NCBI RefSeq assembly: GCF_039528175.1
Contig: NZ_BAAALH010000002.1
Location: forward strand, 62,001-126,000
DNA length: 64,000 bases
Direction: 5' to 3'
Origin: Citricoccus alkalitolerans
GTDB lineage: Bacteria > Actinomycetota > Actinomycetes > Actinomycetales > Micrococcaceae
The notes under the pieces are model-generated. The model ran no database searches, was not told where the DNA came from, and saw only the letters and a list, made by a program, of their open reading frames with translations. This document shows, piece after piece, positions 9,608 through 17,579 of the stretch. Both the position numbers and the translations under genes were made by a program. Position 1 is the first letter of the stretch. Each line of letters opens with the position of its first letter.

Positions 9608-9634
9608 NNNNNNNNNNNNNNNNNNNNNNNNNNN
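9608..9634. other. Run of 27 N (assembly gap)
   Basis: The gap begins one base after the T arm of the tRNA-Ser gene. Its true length and content cannot be known from this sequence. Confidence 0.99.
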
Positions 9635-9847
9635 TGACGATGCCGCGACCCAGGCCTTTTGTGTGGGGTTCGGGCGGATGCTCAGGGTGCACTCCCCCGA
9701 ACCTGTGCGCCGGCTGATGGTCCACTCTGAATGCGCCGACGGCAGCCTTCTCTCCTGTCGTACAGATGCATCAGGGTCTAGGGTCGAGAACGTGATGCCG
9801 GTCGGGCCATCGCTCGCCGGTCACCCTATGACGAAGGAGCGCACACC

Positions 9848-10744
9848 ATGCAGGACTTCACATCAGTCGACCAGCTTCAGGACGCGACCGTTGTTGGCAA
9901 TGACGGCGAAAAGATCGGAACGGTCGGCCAGGTTTACCTGGACGACCGGACCAACCAGCCCACGTTCGTCACGGTGAAAACGGGGCTGTTCGGGATGAAG
10001 GAAACGTTCGTTCCCGTCTCCGAGGCCACCCGAAACCAGGATGGGTTGCAGGTACCGTTCGACAAGGCGTTCATCAAGGACGCTCCGAATATCGACGCCG
10101 ATGGCTCGCTCTCCCCCGAGGAGGAGTCGCGCCTCTACGAGTACTACTCCATGGACTACCGGAACACCGATGCCGCCGCTGATAGGCCTGACGACGGGGC
10201 ACGCGGTACCGACTGGGACGCCGGCCTGGCTGCTTCCAATGGCACCGCTGCCACCGGCGTGGGTGGCCTGGGCACTGCGCGTGGCGGCACGGACCAATCG
10301 GCCGCCGACCTGGACGAGGATGTCAACGCTGCCGGCGGGGTCGGCGGTGCCGTCGATCAAGACCGCGAGACCGTGGTCGCCCGCGACGAGCACCTCAACG
10401 TGGGCACGGAGCGCCGCGAGTCCGGCAACGTCCGGTTGCGTAAGCACACCTACACGGACACCGAGACTGTTGAGGTGCCGGTGAGCCGGGAAGAGGTCGT
10501 CGTCGAGCGCGAGCCGATCGATCCGTCCTCCCCCGAGGACCTGCGCGATGGCGGAGACGAAGACGTCGTCGTGACCACCCATGAGGAGGTCCCCGTGGTG
10601 AACAAGACGGCAACCGCCGAGAAGGTGACCGTGGACAAGAACACCGTCCGGGACACTGAGCAGGTCAGCGGAACCGTGCAGCACGAGGACGTCGAGGTCG
10701 ACGGTGACGACACCACCACCGGCCGGGAAGGCCGCCGCGGCTGA
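9848..10744 (+). CDS. PRC-barrel and DUF2382 domain protein
   Basis: A 298-residue soluble protein with a good ribosome-binding site (GAAGGAG) before the ATG. Residues about 5-85 form a PRC-barrel domain (VVGNDGEKIGTVGQVYLDD). A flexible Gly/Ala/Asp-rich linker follows, and residues about 175-285 match DUF2382 (YsnF/AvaK type; RDEHLNVGTERRESGNVRLR, VEVPVSREEVVVEREPID). This architecture is common in actinobacteria and cyanobacteria and is usually linked to general stress response; a biochemical role is not known. The 210 bases between the N gap and this gene hold no feature I can recognise. Confidence 0.88.
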   Translation: MQDFTSVDQLQDATVVGNDGEKIGTVGQVYLDDRTNQPTFVTVKTGLFGMKETFVPVSEATRNQDGLQVPFDKAFIKDAPNIDADGSLSPEEESRLYEYYSMDYRNTDAAADRPDDGARGTDWDAGLAASNGTAATGVGGLGTARGGTDQSAADLDEDVNAAGGVGGAVDQDRETVVARDEHLNVGTERRESGNVRLRKHTYTDTETVEVPVSREEVVVEREPIDPSSPEDLRDGGDEDVVVTTHEEVPVVNKTATAEKVTVDKNTVRDTEQVSGTVQHEDVEVDGDDTTTGREGRRG

Positions 10745-10776
10745 CCCCGCCCCCACACGTCACCCTCACAGCCCGG

Positions 10777-10807
10777 CGGCGCCTGACCCATCACGGGTCG
10801 GGCGCCG
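10777..10807. terminator. Bidirectional hairpin terminator
   Basis: Arms CGGCGCCTGACCC and GGGTCGGGCGCCG pair over 13 bases with one G-U, between two convergent genes. Confidence 0.7.
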
Positions 10808-10822
10808 CTGGCGGTTGGGTTC

Positions 10823-11515
10823 TCAGTCCTCCTGGCCCTGCTCGCGCTGGAGGATGTGGAGGAATTGCAGGGCCTCCTCCGCGGTGAGCACCGTGTGTGC
10901 GGAGAGTTCCAGGGCGGCGTCCTCCACCCGGCCATCACGGACCAGGGCGGTCAGCTGGTCCCGCAGGTAGGGCGGCAGGTCGTCCGAGGACACGCGGACG
11001 GTCGTCTCGTCCCGCACCACCTCGAGTTCGAACGGCCGGTCGGCCGGCAGGCTCTCCTCCAGCCAGTCCTCCGGGACCACGAGGTCGGTGGCGTCGGCGA
11101 TGTCCGCCGGGGGCACACGGGTGCCAGAGGTCTCTGCGGGATTGACAGCGGCGGGCGAGGCGGGCTCGGCGGCCGGCTTGGTCCACATCTGCGGATAGGT
11201 GGCGAGGGCCTGGACGTCCATCATGGCTTCGAAGGTGCCGAGTCCGGTGGAGCGGCGGTAGGCGGTGACGGCCTCGGCGGTGCGGCCGGCCGCGATCAGC
11301 CGATAGACCTCGCGGTGCGCAGCCTGGTCCATCCGGTTCGAGGCGACCTTGGCGTTCTCAGAACTGATGCGGCCGGCCAGGGCCCCCCGCCGGGGGCGGT
11401 GACCTGACGTCCCGGAAGAGGTACCGGAGGCGGCACGGCGCGACAGCACCCATGCGCCGCCACCGACGACGGCGGCCACGACCACCAGGATCAACACCGG
11501 AATGAGGTACTCCAT
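10823..11515 (-). CDS. Membrane-anchored protein with L7/L12-like helical motifs
   Basis: A 230-residue protein with one N-terminal membrane helix (about 3-24), a basic Ser/Gly-rich segment, and two short helical motifs separated by an acidic linker. The first (about 72-100: VYRLIAAGRTAEAVTAYRR then STGLGTFEAM) follows the pattern of the C-terminal domain of ribosomal protein L7/L12. The second (about 185-222: LTALVRDGRVEDAALELSA then EEALQFL) is a looser version. This motif recurs in small actinobacterial membrane proteins of unknown role. It is last in a minus-strand group, 23 bp after the ABC protein gene, which suggests co-expression. Function unknown. Confidence 0.6.
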   Translation of the reverse strand: MEYLIPVLILVVVAAVVGGGAWVLSRRAASGTSSGTSGHRPRRGALAGRISSENAKVASNRMDQAAHREVYRLIAAGRTAEAVTAYRRSTGLGTFEAMMDVQALATYPQMWTKPAAEPASPAAVNPAETSGTRVPPADIADATDLVVPEDWLEESLPADRPFELEVVRDETTVRVSSDDLPPYLRDQLTALVRDGRVEDAALELSAHTVLTAEEALQFLHILQREQGQED

Positions 11516-11538
11516 AATCCCAGTCTAGGGCGAGACCC

Positions 11539-13443
11539 TCAGGGTGCGTCGACGGTCCAGACCCGGTGTCCCGGGGCCATCCGTCCGGGATTCTGCGAGG
11601 TGAACAGGACCACCCCGGGATAGGTCTCCAGCTCGGCCTGCAACAGCCGCAGGCCCTCCGCGTCCAGGTCTGCATCGATGCCGTCCAGTATCAGCAGCGG
11701 CGGGTTGTCCAGCAAGGCGCGGCCCAGCTTGAGGCGGGCCACCTGCGAGCCCGTCAGCGGCTGACCCCCGTTCTTGAGCCGCGTGTCCTCACCGCGGGGG
11801 AACGCCTCCAGGACGCGGTCCAGACCCACCCGCTCGATGACCTCCCGCGCCTGTTCGTCCGTGGCCTGAGGATTGCGGTAGGTGATGGCCCGGGACACGG
11901 TGCCCCGCTCGAGCGGCACGCGCACGGAGGCGTGACCGAGCAGCTTGCGCCGTTGCCGGCCCGGTGCCCGGGTGTAGTCGTAGCCGTCCACGAGCATCTC
12001 GAGGCCGGGGACCTCACCACCCGGCTCCGTCGCTGTGTTCTGGCCGGCCAGGAGGTTCACCAGGAACGGCTGGATCCGCCCCGGGTCATGGGACGTGATC
12101 TGGATGACCTCTCCGGCTCCGGCCCGCAGCAGGGGGACGCGCTGGCCCTGGACCACCATGCTGCGGATTTGCAGCCCGTTGCGGTCGGTATCCGAACGTT
12201 CCCGTGCCACGTCCTTCCAGTTCTGCTCACGGTCCTTCTCGGCCTTCCGGAGCACCTCGGCCTGGGCCAGCAACGGCGCCTGGATGCGTCGGGCTGCCTT
12301 GTAGTTCTGCCGGTACTCGACCACGCGGCCCAGGTCTCCCAGCGGGGTGGACATCACGCCCACCAGGGTCATGGCGGAGGCCACGCCGGCGGTGTCGATC
12401 ATGCCGAGGGTGCCGAGCACCACCACAGCGGCAGTGGCCAGGGAGGCCGCCGTGATGGCGGAGGCGCGGACCAACCCCGTGATGCGGGCCCGGGACACGG
12501 CGGCGTTGACCACCTTGCCCGAGTCCCGGTCCAACGCGTTGAGCTCGCGGTTGATGCCCCCAGCGGCCTGGATGGACTCCCCGGCGCGGACGGTGTCCGC
12601 GATGCGGGCGGACATCCGGCCACGACGCCGGCGCAGGTACCTCGCGCGGGTGAAGGTCGCCTTGGCCAGGGGTGGCACCGCCAGCCCGAGCAGCACGATG
12701 GGTATGCCGACGGCCAAGCCGACCTGCCAGTGGGAGATGGCCAGCACGCCGAGCACGACCACGATCAGGGGCAGCGAGGTCAACAGGGGCACGAGACCCT
12801 GGGAGACCCAGTTGCGCACGGAGGTCAGGTCATTGGAGGCACGGGTGATGGTCACGCCCAGGGACGGCTTGCCGGATCCGGCCAGCGTGGTGCCGATCAG
12901 CTTGCGGCGCAGTTCGTAGACATAGTCCTGTCCGAGGTCCTCCCCCACCACGCGCTCTCCCCAGCGGGCGCCGAAGATGGACACCACGGTGAGGGCCAGG
13001 AGGGACAGCTGCAGCCATGGGACGTAGATGCCCACCTCCGCCACGGCGGCGGGGTCCAGGGCGGATCCGTCCGGGGCCGTCCCCGCCTTGAGTGACGCAT
13101 TGACCTGGGCGGGCATCCCCAGCAGGGAGTTCACTGTGAAGGACATGACCAGCGCCATGATCGCCTGGAAGATGCCGAGCAGGAACAGGATCACCAGGAG
13201 ATGACGGCGTCGCCCCGCCCAGACAGTCGGCATCCGCTCCCCCTGGCCGACCGCCTCCGTCGTCCCCTCGTCCTCCTGGTCTGTGGCGGCACCGACAGCA
13301 CTGCCGGTGGGGTCCTCAGCGCGGTACTCCGGGGGGCCGTCGGCCAGTGCCTCGGCGGTGGCATCAGCCGACAGCCGGAACCTGCGCTGGGAGCCGGTCC
13401 GGCCGTCGTCGTGCTGCTGGTTCTCAGGGCGATCCGGGTTCAG
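11539..13443 (-). CDS. ABC exporter-like protein with degenerate ATPase domain, probable CTG start
   Basis: Residues after MPTVWAGRRRHLL form a transmembrane exporter domain with about five to six helices, followed by an ABC-type domain. The usual ATPase motifs are eroded. Where Walker A (GxxGxGKS/T) should be there is TSHDPGRIQ, without the lysine and Ser/Thr; the signature reads LTGSQ rather than LSGGQ; and Walker B reads LLILDGIDADLD, with Gly where the catalytic Glu belongs. The first ATG in frame is at 13233, with its own GGGGGAG site, giving 564 residues. The frame stays open upstream with about 88% GC at third positions. A CTG at 13443 overlaps the previous gene's stop as CTGA, with GGAGG five bases before it; this start adds 70 acidic residues (634 in total). 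Likely a regulatory or ATP-independent partner; substrate unknown. Confidence 0.7.
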   Translation of the reverse strand: MNPDRPENQQHDDGRTGSQRRFRLSADATAEALADGPPEYRAEDPTGSAVGAATDQEDEGTTEAVGQGERMPTVWAGRRRHLLVILFLLGIFQAIMALVMSFTVNSLLGMPAQVNASLKAGTAPDGSALDPAAVAEVGIYVPWLQLSLLALTVVSIFGARWGERVVGEDLGQDYVYELRRKLIGTTLAGSGKPSLGVTITRASNDLTSVRNWVSQGLVPLLTSLPLIVVVLGVLAISHWQVGLAVGIPIVLLGLAVPPLAKATFTRARYLRRRRGRMSARIADTVRAGESIQAAGGINRELNALDRDSGKVVNAAVSRARITGLVRASAITAASLATAAVVVLGTLGMIDTAGVASAMTLVGVMSTPLGDLGRVVEYRQNYKAARRIQAPLLAQAEVLRKAEKDREQNWKDVARERSDTDRNGLQIRSMVVQGQRVPLLRAGAGEVIQITSHDPGRIQPFLVNLLAGQNTATEPGGEVPGLEMLVDGYDYTRAPGRQRRKLLGHASVRVPLERGTVSRAITYRNPQATDEQAREVIERVGLDRVLEAFPRGEDTRLKNGGQPLTGSQVARLKLGRALLDNPPLLILDGIDADLDAEGLRLLQAELETYPGVVLFTSQNPGRMAPGHRVWTVDAP

Positions 13444-14606
13444 GATGTCCTCCAGTCCTGGGGCAGCAGGGCGGTCGCGACGGTTGCGCTCGTGAGTTCG
13501 TAGGTGTCGATGACGGGAACGCCCAGGCAGGCCAGGACCTCATGGGCCTCGGCGGTGGCCAGTGGCGAGGAGGTCAGCACCCCCGAGACCGCTGCCACGT
13601 CCAGGCCGGCGCCCTGCAGTTCGCGGACGCCGCCCACGGCGCCGAGAGCGTCACCGGCGGCGAAGACCACGCGGTCCACCACAGACTGGAAGAGGGGATC
13701 GCGCAGCAACCGGGCGGTCTCGCCCTGGTACACGCCGTCGGCGATCTCGACGATCACCACATCGGTGTCGGTCTCCGCCATGGCATCCACCAGGTTCACC
13801 GTCAGCGAGCGGACCTGCTCGAAGTCGAGCTTGAAGGTGGTGGGATACCCGAAGTCGGTGAAGTCCAGGACCTTGGCGGCGCCTCCGTCCACGTAGATCA
13901 TCGGGTCGTTGCCGGCACCCGTGCCGGTGGACTTTCCGGCGGAGACCTTCAGACCGGCGTTGGTCAGGCCGTTGATGAGGGTGGCCATGGCGGTGGACTT
14001 GCCGGAGTTCATCGAGGTGCCGAGCACCGCGACCACGGTCGGGCGGCCCGGCAGGGCGGCGTCCAGCTCCCCTGCGGGGGAACCGAGGGCCGGAACCGGG
14101 TCCAGCGAGTACGGGGCGAACCGGCAGAGGTTGACGATCCCGGACTCGTCTGCGAGCAGGCCCAGCGGCTCGATCCTCGTCGGATCGTCCATGTTGGCAT
14201 GCTGCACGGTGACCGTGCCGGCCACGCCGCCGGCGGCCACCAGGTGGCAGGGTTCCAGGGAGTCCGGCACGTGGGCCAGGAACTGGTCCGCGGCGTAACG
14301 GTGACCGTAGGCCAACAGGATGATCGCTCCGGGGAACAGGATGGCCTTGCGGGACTCGGGGGTCTCGACGCGCTTGTGGTTGAGGATCTCGCTCACGCGG
14401 GCCACGACCACGTCGCCGGCCTGCGGGGTGACCGTGGGGCCGCTGGCCAGATGGAAGGCGGAGCGGTCCGCCTCCAGGGCCTTGCTCACGAACCGGGTGG
14501 TGTAGGCAGCCTGGATGCGAACCGGAAGCTCCGCCCGCTGGTAGGTGGCGCCGGCGGTCTCAACGATGGTCAGGGCACTGGTCGGGTGGCTCATCTCGAT
14601 GGTCAT
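13440..14606 (-). CDS. P-loop NTPase of DUF1611/BioD-MobB-like type
   Basis: A 388-residue protein starting at the ATG at 14606 (MTIEMSHPTS). The first about 185 residues are beta-rich and contain two hydrophobic core segments (ILFPGAIILLAYGHRY). The second half is a P-loop NTPase with Walker A GTSMNSGKS at 196-204, followed by a helix, an AGKSTGTGAGND switch-like stretch and a Walker B-type strand TDVVIVEIADGVYQGE. This resembles DUF1611 and, more distantly, dethiobiotin synthetase/MobB folds that use ATP or GTP to modify small molecules. Its stop TGA overlaps the proposed CTG start of the ABC-like gene, so the two are probably translationally coupled. The reaction is unknown. Confidence 0.65.
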   Translation of the reverse strand: MTIEMSHPTSALTIVETAGATYQRAELPVRIQAAYTTRFVSKALEADRSAFHLASGPTVTPQAGDVVVARVSEILNHKRVETPESRKAILFPGAIILLAYGHRYAADQFLAHVPDSLEPCHLVAAGGVAGTVTVQHANMDDPTRIEPLGLLADESGIVNLCRFAPYSLDPVPALGSPAGELDAALPGRPTVVAVLGTSMNSGKSTAMATLINGLTNAGLKVSAGKSTGTGAGNDPMIYVDGGAAKVLDFTDFGYPTTFKLDFEQVRSLTVNLVDAMAETDTDVVIVEIADGVYQGETARLLRDPLFQSVVDRVVFAAGDALGAVGGVRELQGAGLDVAAVSGVLTSSPLATAEAHEVLACLGVPVIDTYELTSATVATALLPQDWRTS

Positions 14607-14676
14607 GGCGTGGCCTCTCACGGTGTTCCGGCGACCGTTCGGGGTGTTCCGCCGGCCTCGAGAACCATGGAACCAA

Positions 14677-14720
14677 CACCCCATGAGGGGTGCATGAGTC
14701 CGGAATGAGAGCGTTCTCAT
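14677..14720. promoter_or_regulatory. Two inverted repeats between the MFS and P-loop genes
   Basis: CACCCC-ATGA-GGGGTG lies at 14677-14692 and ATGAGA-GCGT-TCTCAT at 14705-14720; the second overlaps the MFS stop codon. They sit 70-115 bases upstream of the P-loop gene start and could be an operator, a weak terminator, or both. Confidence 0.35.
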
Positions 14721-15916
14721 CTACCGCGCATGAACCAGGCCAGGATCGCCGCGACCACCGCGAGGGCTGCCGTCATGAGCACGGTCCCGGGCCAACCGGC
14801 CCCGGCCAGGAACACCCCGCCCAGCCAGCCGAAGAGGCTGGAGCCCGCGTAGTAGCCGAAGTTGTAGAGCGAGGCCGACTGCGCCCGGCCGGCCACCGCC
14901 GCCGCACCCGCCCAGCCCGATGCCACCGCGTGAGCCCCGAAGAACCCGCCGGTGAAGACGATCGTTGCCGGCAGCACCACCCACAGGGAGGGGACCAGGG
15001 TGAGCAGCACCCCGGCGATCATGACCGCCGTGGACACCAGCAGCACGGGGCCGCGCCCGTGTCGCCCGGCCAGTCGACCGGCCAGCGGCGAGGTCCAGGT
15101 GCCGGCCAGATAGGCCACGAAGACCAGGGACACCAGCGCGATGGGCAGGTTGAACGGGTCACCGGCCAGGTGGAATCCGAGGTAGTTGTACATCGCCACG
15201 AACCCACCCATCAGCAGGAACCCCTGGGCATAGATGACCAGTAGGGCCGGGGAGCGTAGATTGCCCGCCAGCGCGCGGACCGCCTCCCGGAACGTGGTGC
15301 GGTACGGGGTGAATCCGCGGGCGGTTGGGGCCAGGAGCAGGAAGGCGATGGCACAGGCCACGGACAGCACGGTGACGGCCAGCACGCCGATTCGCCAGTC
15401 CGTCAATTCTCCGATGGGCGCGGCCAGGAGGCGCCCGGCCAGCCCCCCAAGGGTGGTACCGGAGATGTACGTCCCGGCTGCCAGCGCCGAAGAGGCGGCG
15501 CTGACCTCCTCGTTGAGGTAGGCCAGGGCCAGCGCCGGGACACCCCCGAGGGCGAAACCCTCGATGAGGCGGAAGGCCAGGATCGCCTCGAGGCCCGGCA
15601 CCGCGACCGCCGTCAGCGAGAAGACGCAGGCCGCCATGATGGCCCACCCCATGACCCTTTTCCTGCCGAAACGGTCACCGGCGTAGGACCACGGGATCAC
15701 GCCGATGGCCAGTCCCAGGGTGGCCAGGGAGACCATGAGGGCGGCATCGGAGGCGGTGATGCCGAGGTCCCGGCTGATCAGCGGGAGCAGGCCCTGCGGG
15801 GAGTACAGCTGGGCGAAGGTCGCGACGCCGGCCAGGAACAGTCCCAGCAGCAGGCGGCGGTAACCGGGCGTCCCGGGGACATGTCCGGGCCACGGTCCTG
15901 TTGCGCCTGTCTCCAC
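14717..15916 (-). CDS. MFS transporter
   Basis: A 399-residue permease with about twelve membrane helices. The loop between helices 2 and 3 carries the major facilitator signature in the form AGDRFGRKRVMGW, and a long central loop splits the two six-helix halves. The GTG at 15916 is chosen because earlier starts would run into the divergent phosphohexomutase gene at 15978; no strong ribosome-binding site is seen. The sequence resembles drug or small-solute exporters of the YnfM/arabinose-efflux type, but the substrate cannot be told. The P-loop gene begins 110 bp downstream on the same strand, so partial co-transcription is possible. Confidence 0.82.
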   Translation of the reverse strand: METGATGPWPGHVPGTPGYRRLLLGLFLAGVATFAQLYSPQGLLPLISRDLGITASDAALMVSLATLGLAIGVIPWSYAGDRFGRKRVMGWAIMAACVFSLTAVAVPGLEAILAFRLIEGFALGGVPALALAYLNEEVSAASSALAAGTYISGTTLGGLAGRLLAAPIGELTDWRIGVLAVTVLSVACAIAFLLLAPTARGFTPYRTTFREAVRALAGNLRSPALLVIYAQGFLLMGGFVAMYNYLGFHLAGDPFNLPIALVSLVFVAYLAGTWTSPLAGRLAGRHGRGPVLLVSTAVMIAGVLLTLVPSLWVVLPATIVFTGGFFGAHAVASGWAGAAAVAGRAQSASLYNFGYYAGSSLFGWLGGVFLAGAGWPGTVLMTAALAVVAAILAWFMRGR

Positions 15917-15977
15917 GGCCCCGACTCTAGCGCCGTGACCAGGGCGGAGGGGCCGCGCTGACCTAGGATTGACTCCC

Positions 15978-17498
15978 ATGACGACTTCTGTGGATCTGAG
16001 CCAGTCCTTCAAGGCCTATGACGTGCGCGGCATCGTCGGGGAATCGATCACTGAGGAGTCTGTGCGGGCCGTGGGTGCAGCCTTCGTGGACGTTCTGGGG
16101 CTGGCGGGTTCCCGGGTGCTGGTGGGTGGGGACATGCGCCCGTCCTCGCCCGAGTTCGCCCGGGCCTTCGCGGACGGGGCCACCTCTCGCGGTGCGGACG
16201 TGGTGATGCTGGGACTGATCTCCACGGACATGCTGTACTACGCCTGTGGCGTGGAGCAGGCCGCCGGGGTGGTCTTCACGGCCTCCCACAATCCTGCCGC
16301 CTACAACGGCATGAAGATGGCGAAGGCCGGTGCGGTCCCGGTGTCCTCGGACACCGGGCTGTACGAGATCCGTGATGTGGCCCAGCGCTACCTCGAGGGC
16401 GGCGTGATCCCAGGGGTGGAGGCCACCGGGGTGGTGACTGAGCAGGACATGCTTGCCGCGTACGCCTCTTACCTGCGTTCCCTCGTGGACCTGTCCGGCA
16501 TCCGGGAGTTGAAGGTCGTGGTGGACGCCGGCAACGGGATGGCCGGCAAGACCACTCCCGCCGTTCTCGGCGACTCCGTGCTGGATGGCCTGCCGTTGCA
16601 GATCGAGCCGTTGTATTTCGAGCTGGACGGAACCTTCCCCAACCATCCGGCGAACCCGCTGGAACCGGAGAACCTGCGAGACCTGCAGCGGGCCGTCCTG
16701 GCCCACGGCGCGGACCTCGGACTGGCCTTCGACGGCGACGCCGACCGCTGCTTCGTGATCGATGAGCAGGGCGCGCCGGTCTCTCCCTCCGCCGTGACCG
16801 GACTGGTGGCCCGCCGCGAGATCGCCCGGGCCCAGGCCGGGGACACCGTCAACGGGACCGTGCAGGCCCCGGAGCCCGAGCCGGTGATCATCCACAACCT
16901 CATCACGTCCCATGCCGTGCCCGAACTGGTCGCGGCCCAGGGCGGCCGCGCCGTGAAGACCCGGGTGGGGCATTCCTTCATCAAGGCCGTCATGGCCGCC
17001 GAGGGTGCCGTGTTCGGCGGGGAGCACTCCGCGCACTACTACTTCCGTGACTTCTACAATGCGGACACCGGGATGCTGGCCGCCATGCACGTCCTGGCCG
17101 CCCTCGGCACCCAGGAGTTGCCGCTGTCCGAGCTGGCTGCCGAGTACGACCCGTACACCGCCTCCGGTGAGATCAACTCCGAGGTCGAGGACAAGGCCGG
17201 CGCCGTGGACCGGGTCTTGGAGGTGTTCGCCTCCGGGTGGATCGAGGCCGGCCGCGTCGACGGCGGCCTCGCGGCGACCTGCGAGCCATGCCTGCAGGAC
17301 CAGGGTCTGGCCGGCATCGACGTGCTCGTGGACCGCATGGACGGCACCACAGTGACCGCGGTCGACGGCTCCTGGTGGTTCAACCTGCGCCCGTCCAACA
17401 CCGAACCGTTCCTGCGCTACAACGGCGAGGCCCGCGATGCCGGCACCATGGCCCACATCCGCGACACCGTCCTGAAGCTCGTCCGCCAGGACACCTGA
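15978..17498 (+). CDS. manB: Phosphomannomutase/phosphoglucomutase
   Basis: A 506-residue alpha-D-phosphohexomutase that moves phosphate between C1 and C6 of glucose or mannose, feeding sugar-nucleotide and glycan synthesis. All family loops are present: the phosphoserine loop TASHNPAAYNG near residue 97, the metal loop DGDADRC near 255, the sugar loop GGEHSAHYYFRD near 345 and the phosphate loop RPSNTEPFLRYN near 475. The ATG at 15978 is preferred to a TTG nine bases upstream. Whether mannose or glucose is the main substrate cannot be settled here. A 40-nt palindrome follows the stop. Confidence 0.92.
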   Translation: MTTSVDLSQSFKAYDVRGIVGESITEESVRAVGAAFVDVLGLAGSRVLVGGDMRPSSPEFARAFADGATSRGADVVMLGLISTDMLYYACGVEQAAGVVFTASHNPAAYNGMKMAKAGAVPVSSDTGLYEIRDVAQRYLEGGVIPGVEATGVVTEQDMLAAYASYLRSLVDLSGIRELKVVVDAGNGMAGKTTPAVLGDSVLDGLPLQIEPLYFELDGTFPNHPANPLEPENLRDLQRAVLAHGADLGLAFDGDADRCFVIDEQGAPVSPSAVTGLVARREIARAQAGDTVNGTVQAPEPEPVIIHNLITSHAVPELVAAQGGRAVKTRVGHSFIKAVMAAEGAVFGGEHSAHYYFRDFYNADTGMLAAMHVLAALGTQELPLSELAAEYDPYTASGEINSEVEDKAGAVDRVLEVFASGWIEAGRVDGGLAATCEPCLQDQGLAGIDVLVDRMDGTTVTAVDGSWWFNLRPSNTEPFLRYNGEARDAGTMAHIRDTVLKLVRQDT

Positions 17499-17539
17499 GC
17501 CACTCTCCCGGCCCGCCGGGCGCCCCCAGCTCGATCCCA

Positions 17540-17579
17540 CTTTGAGGGCAGAGATTAGTACTAATCTCTGCCCTCAAAG
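17540..17579. terminator. 40-nt perfect palindrome, bidirectional terminator overlapping a coding end
   Basis: CTTTGAGGGCAGAGATTAGT is followed immediately by its exact reverse complement, with no spacer. The minus-strand CorC/CNNM gene ends inside it, so the last four codons and stop form one arm. It lies 41 bases after the phosphohexomutase stop and can serve both convergent genes. Confidence 0.8.

Noticed and set aside
9500..9850. A genomic island inserted at tRNA-Ser(GCT)
   Set aside because: No integrase, direct repeat of the tRNA end or codon-use shift is visible to the right of the gap, so I report only the gap.
15963..17540. Full-length minus-strand frame opposite the phosphohexomutase
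   Set aside because: The plus strand carries every catalytic loop of the enzyme; the antisense product has no recognisable feature.
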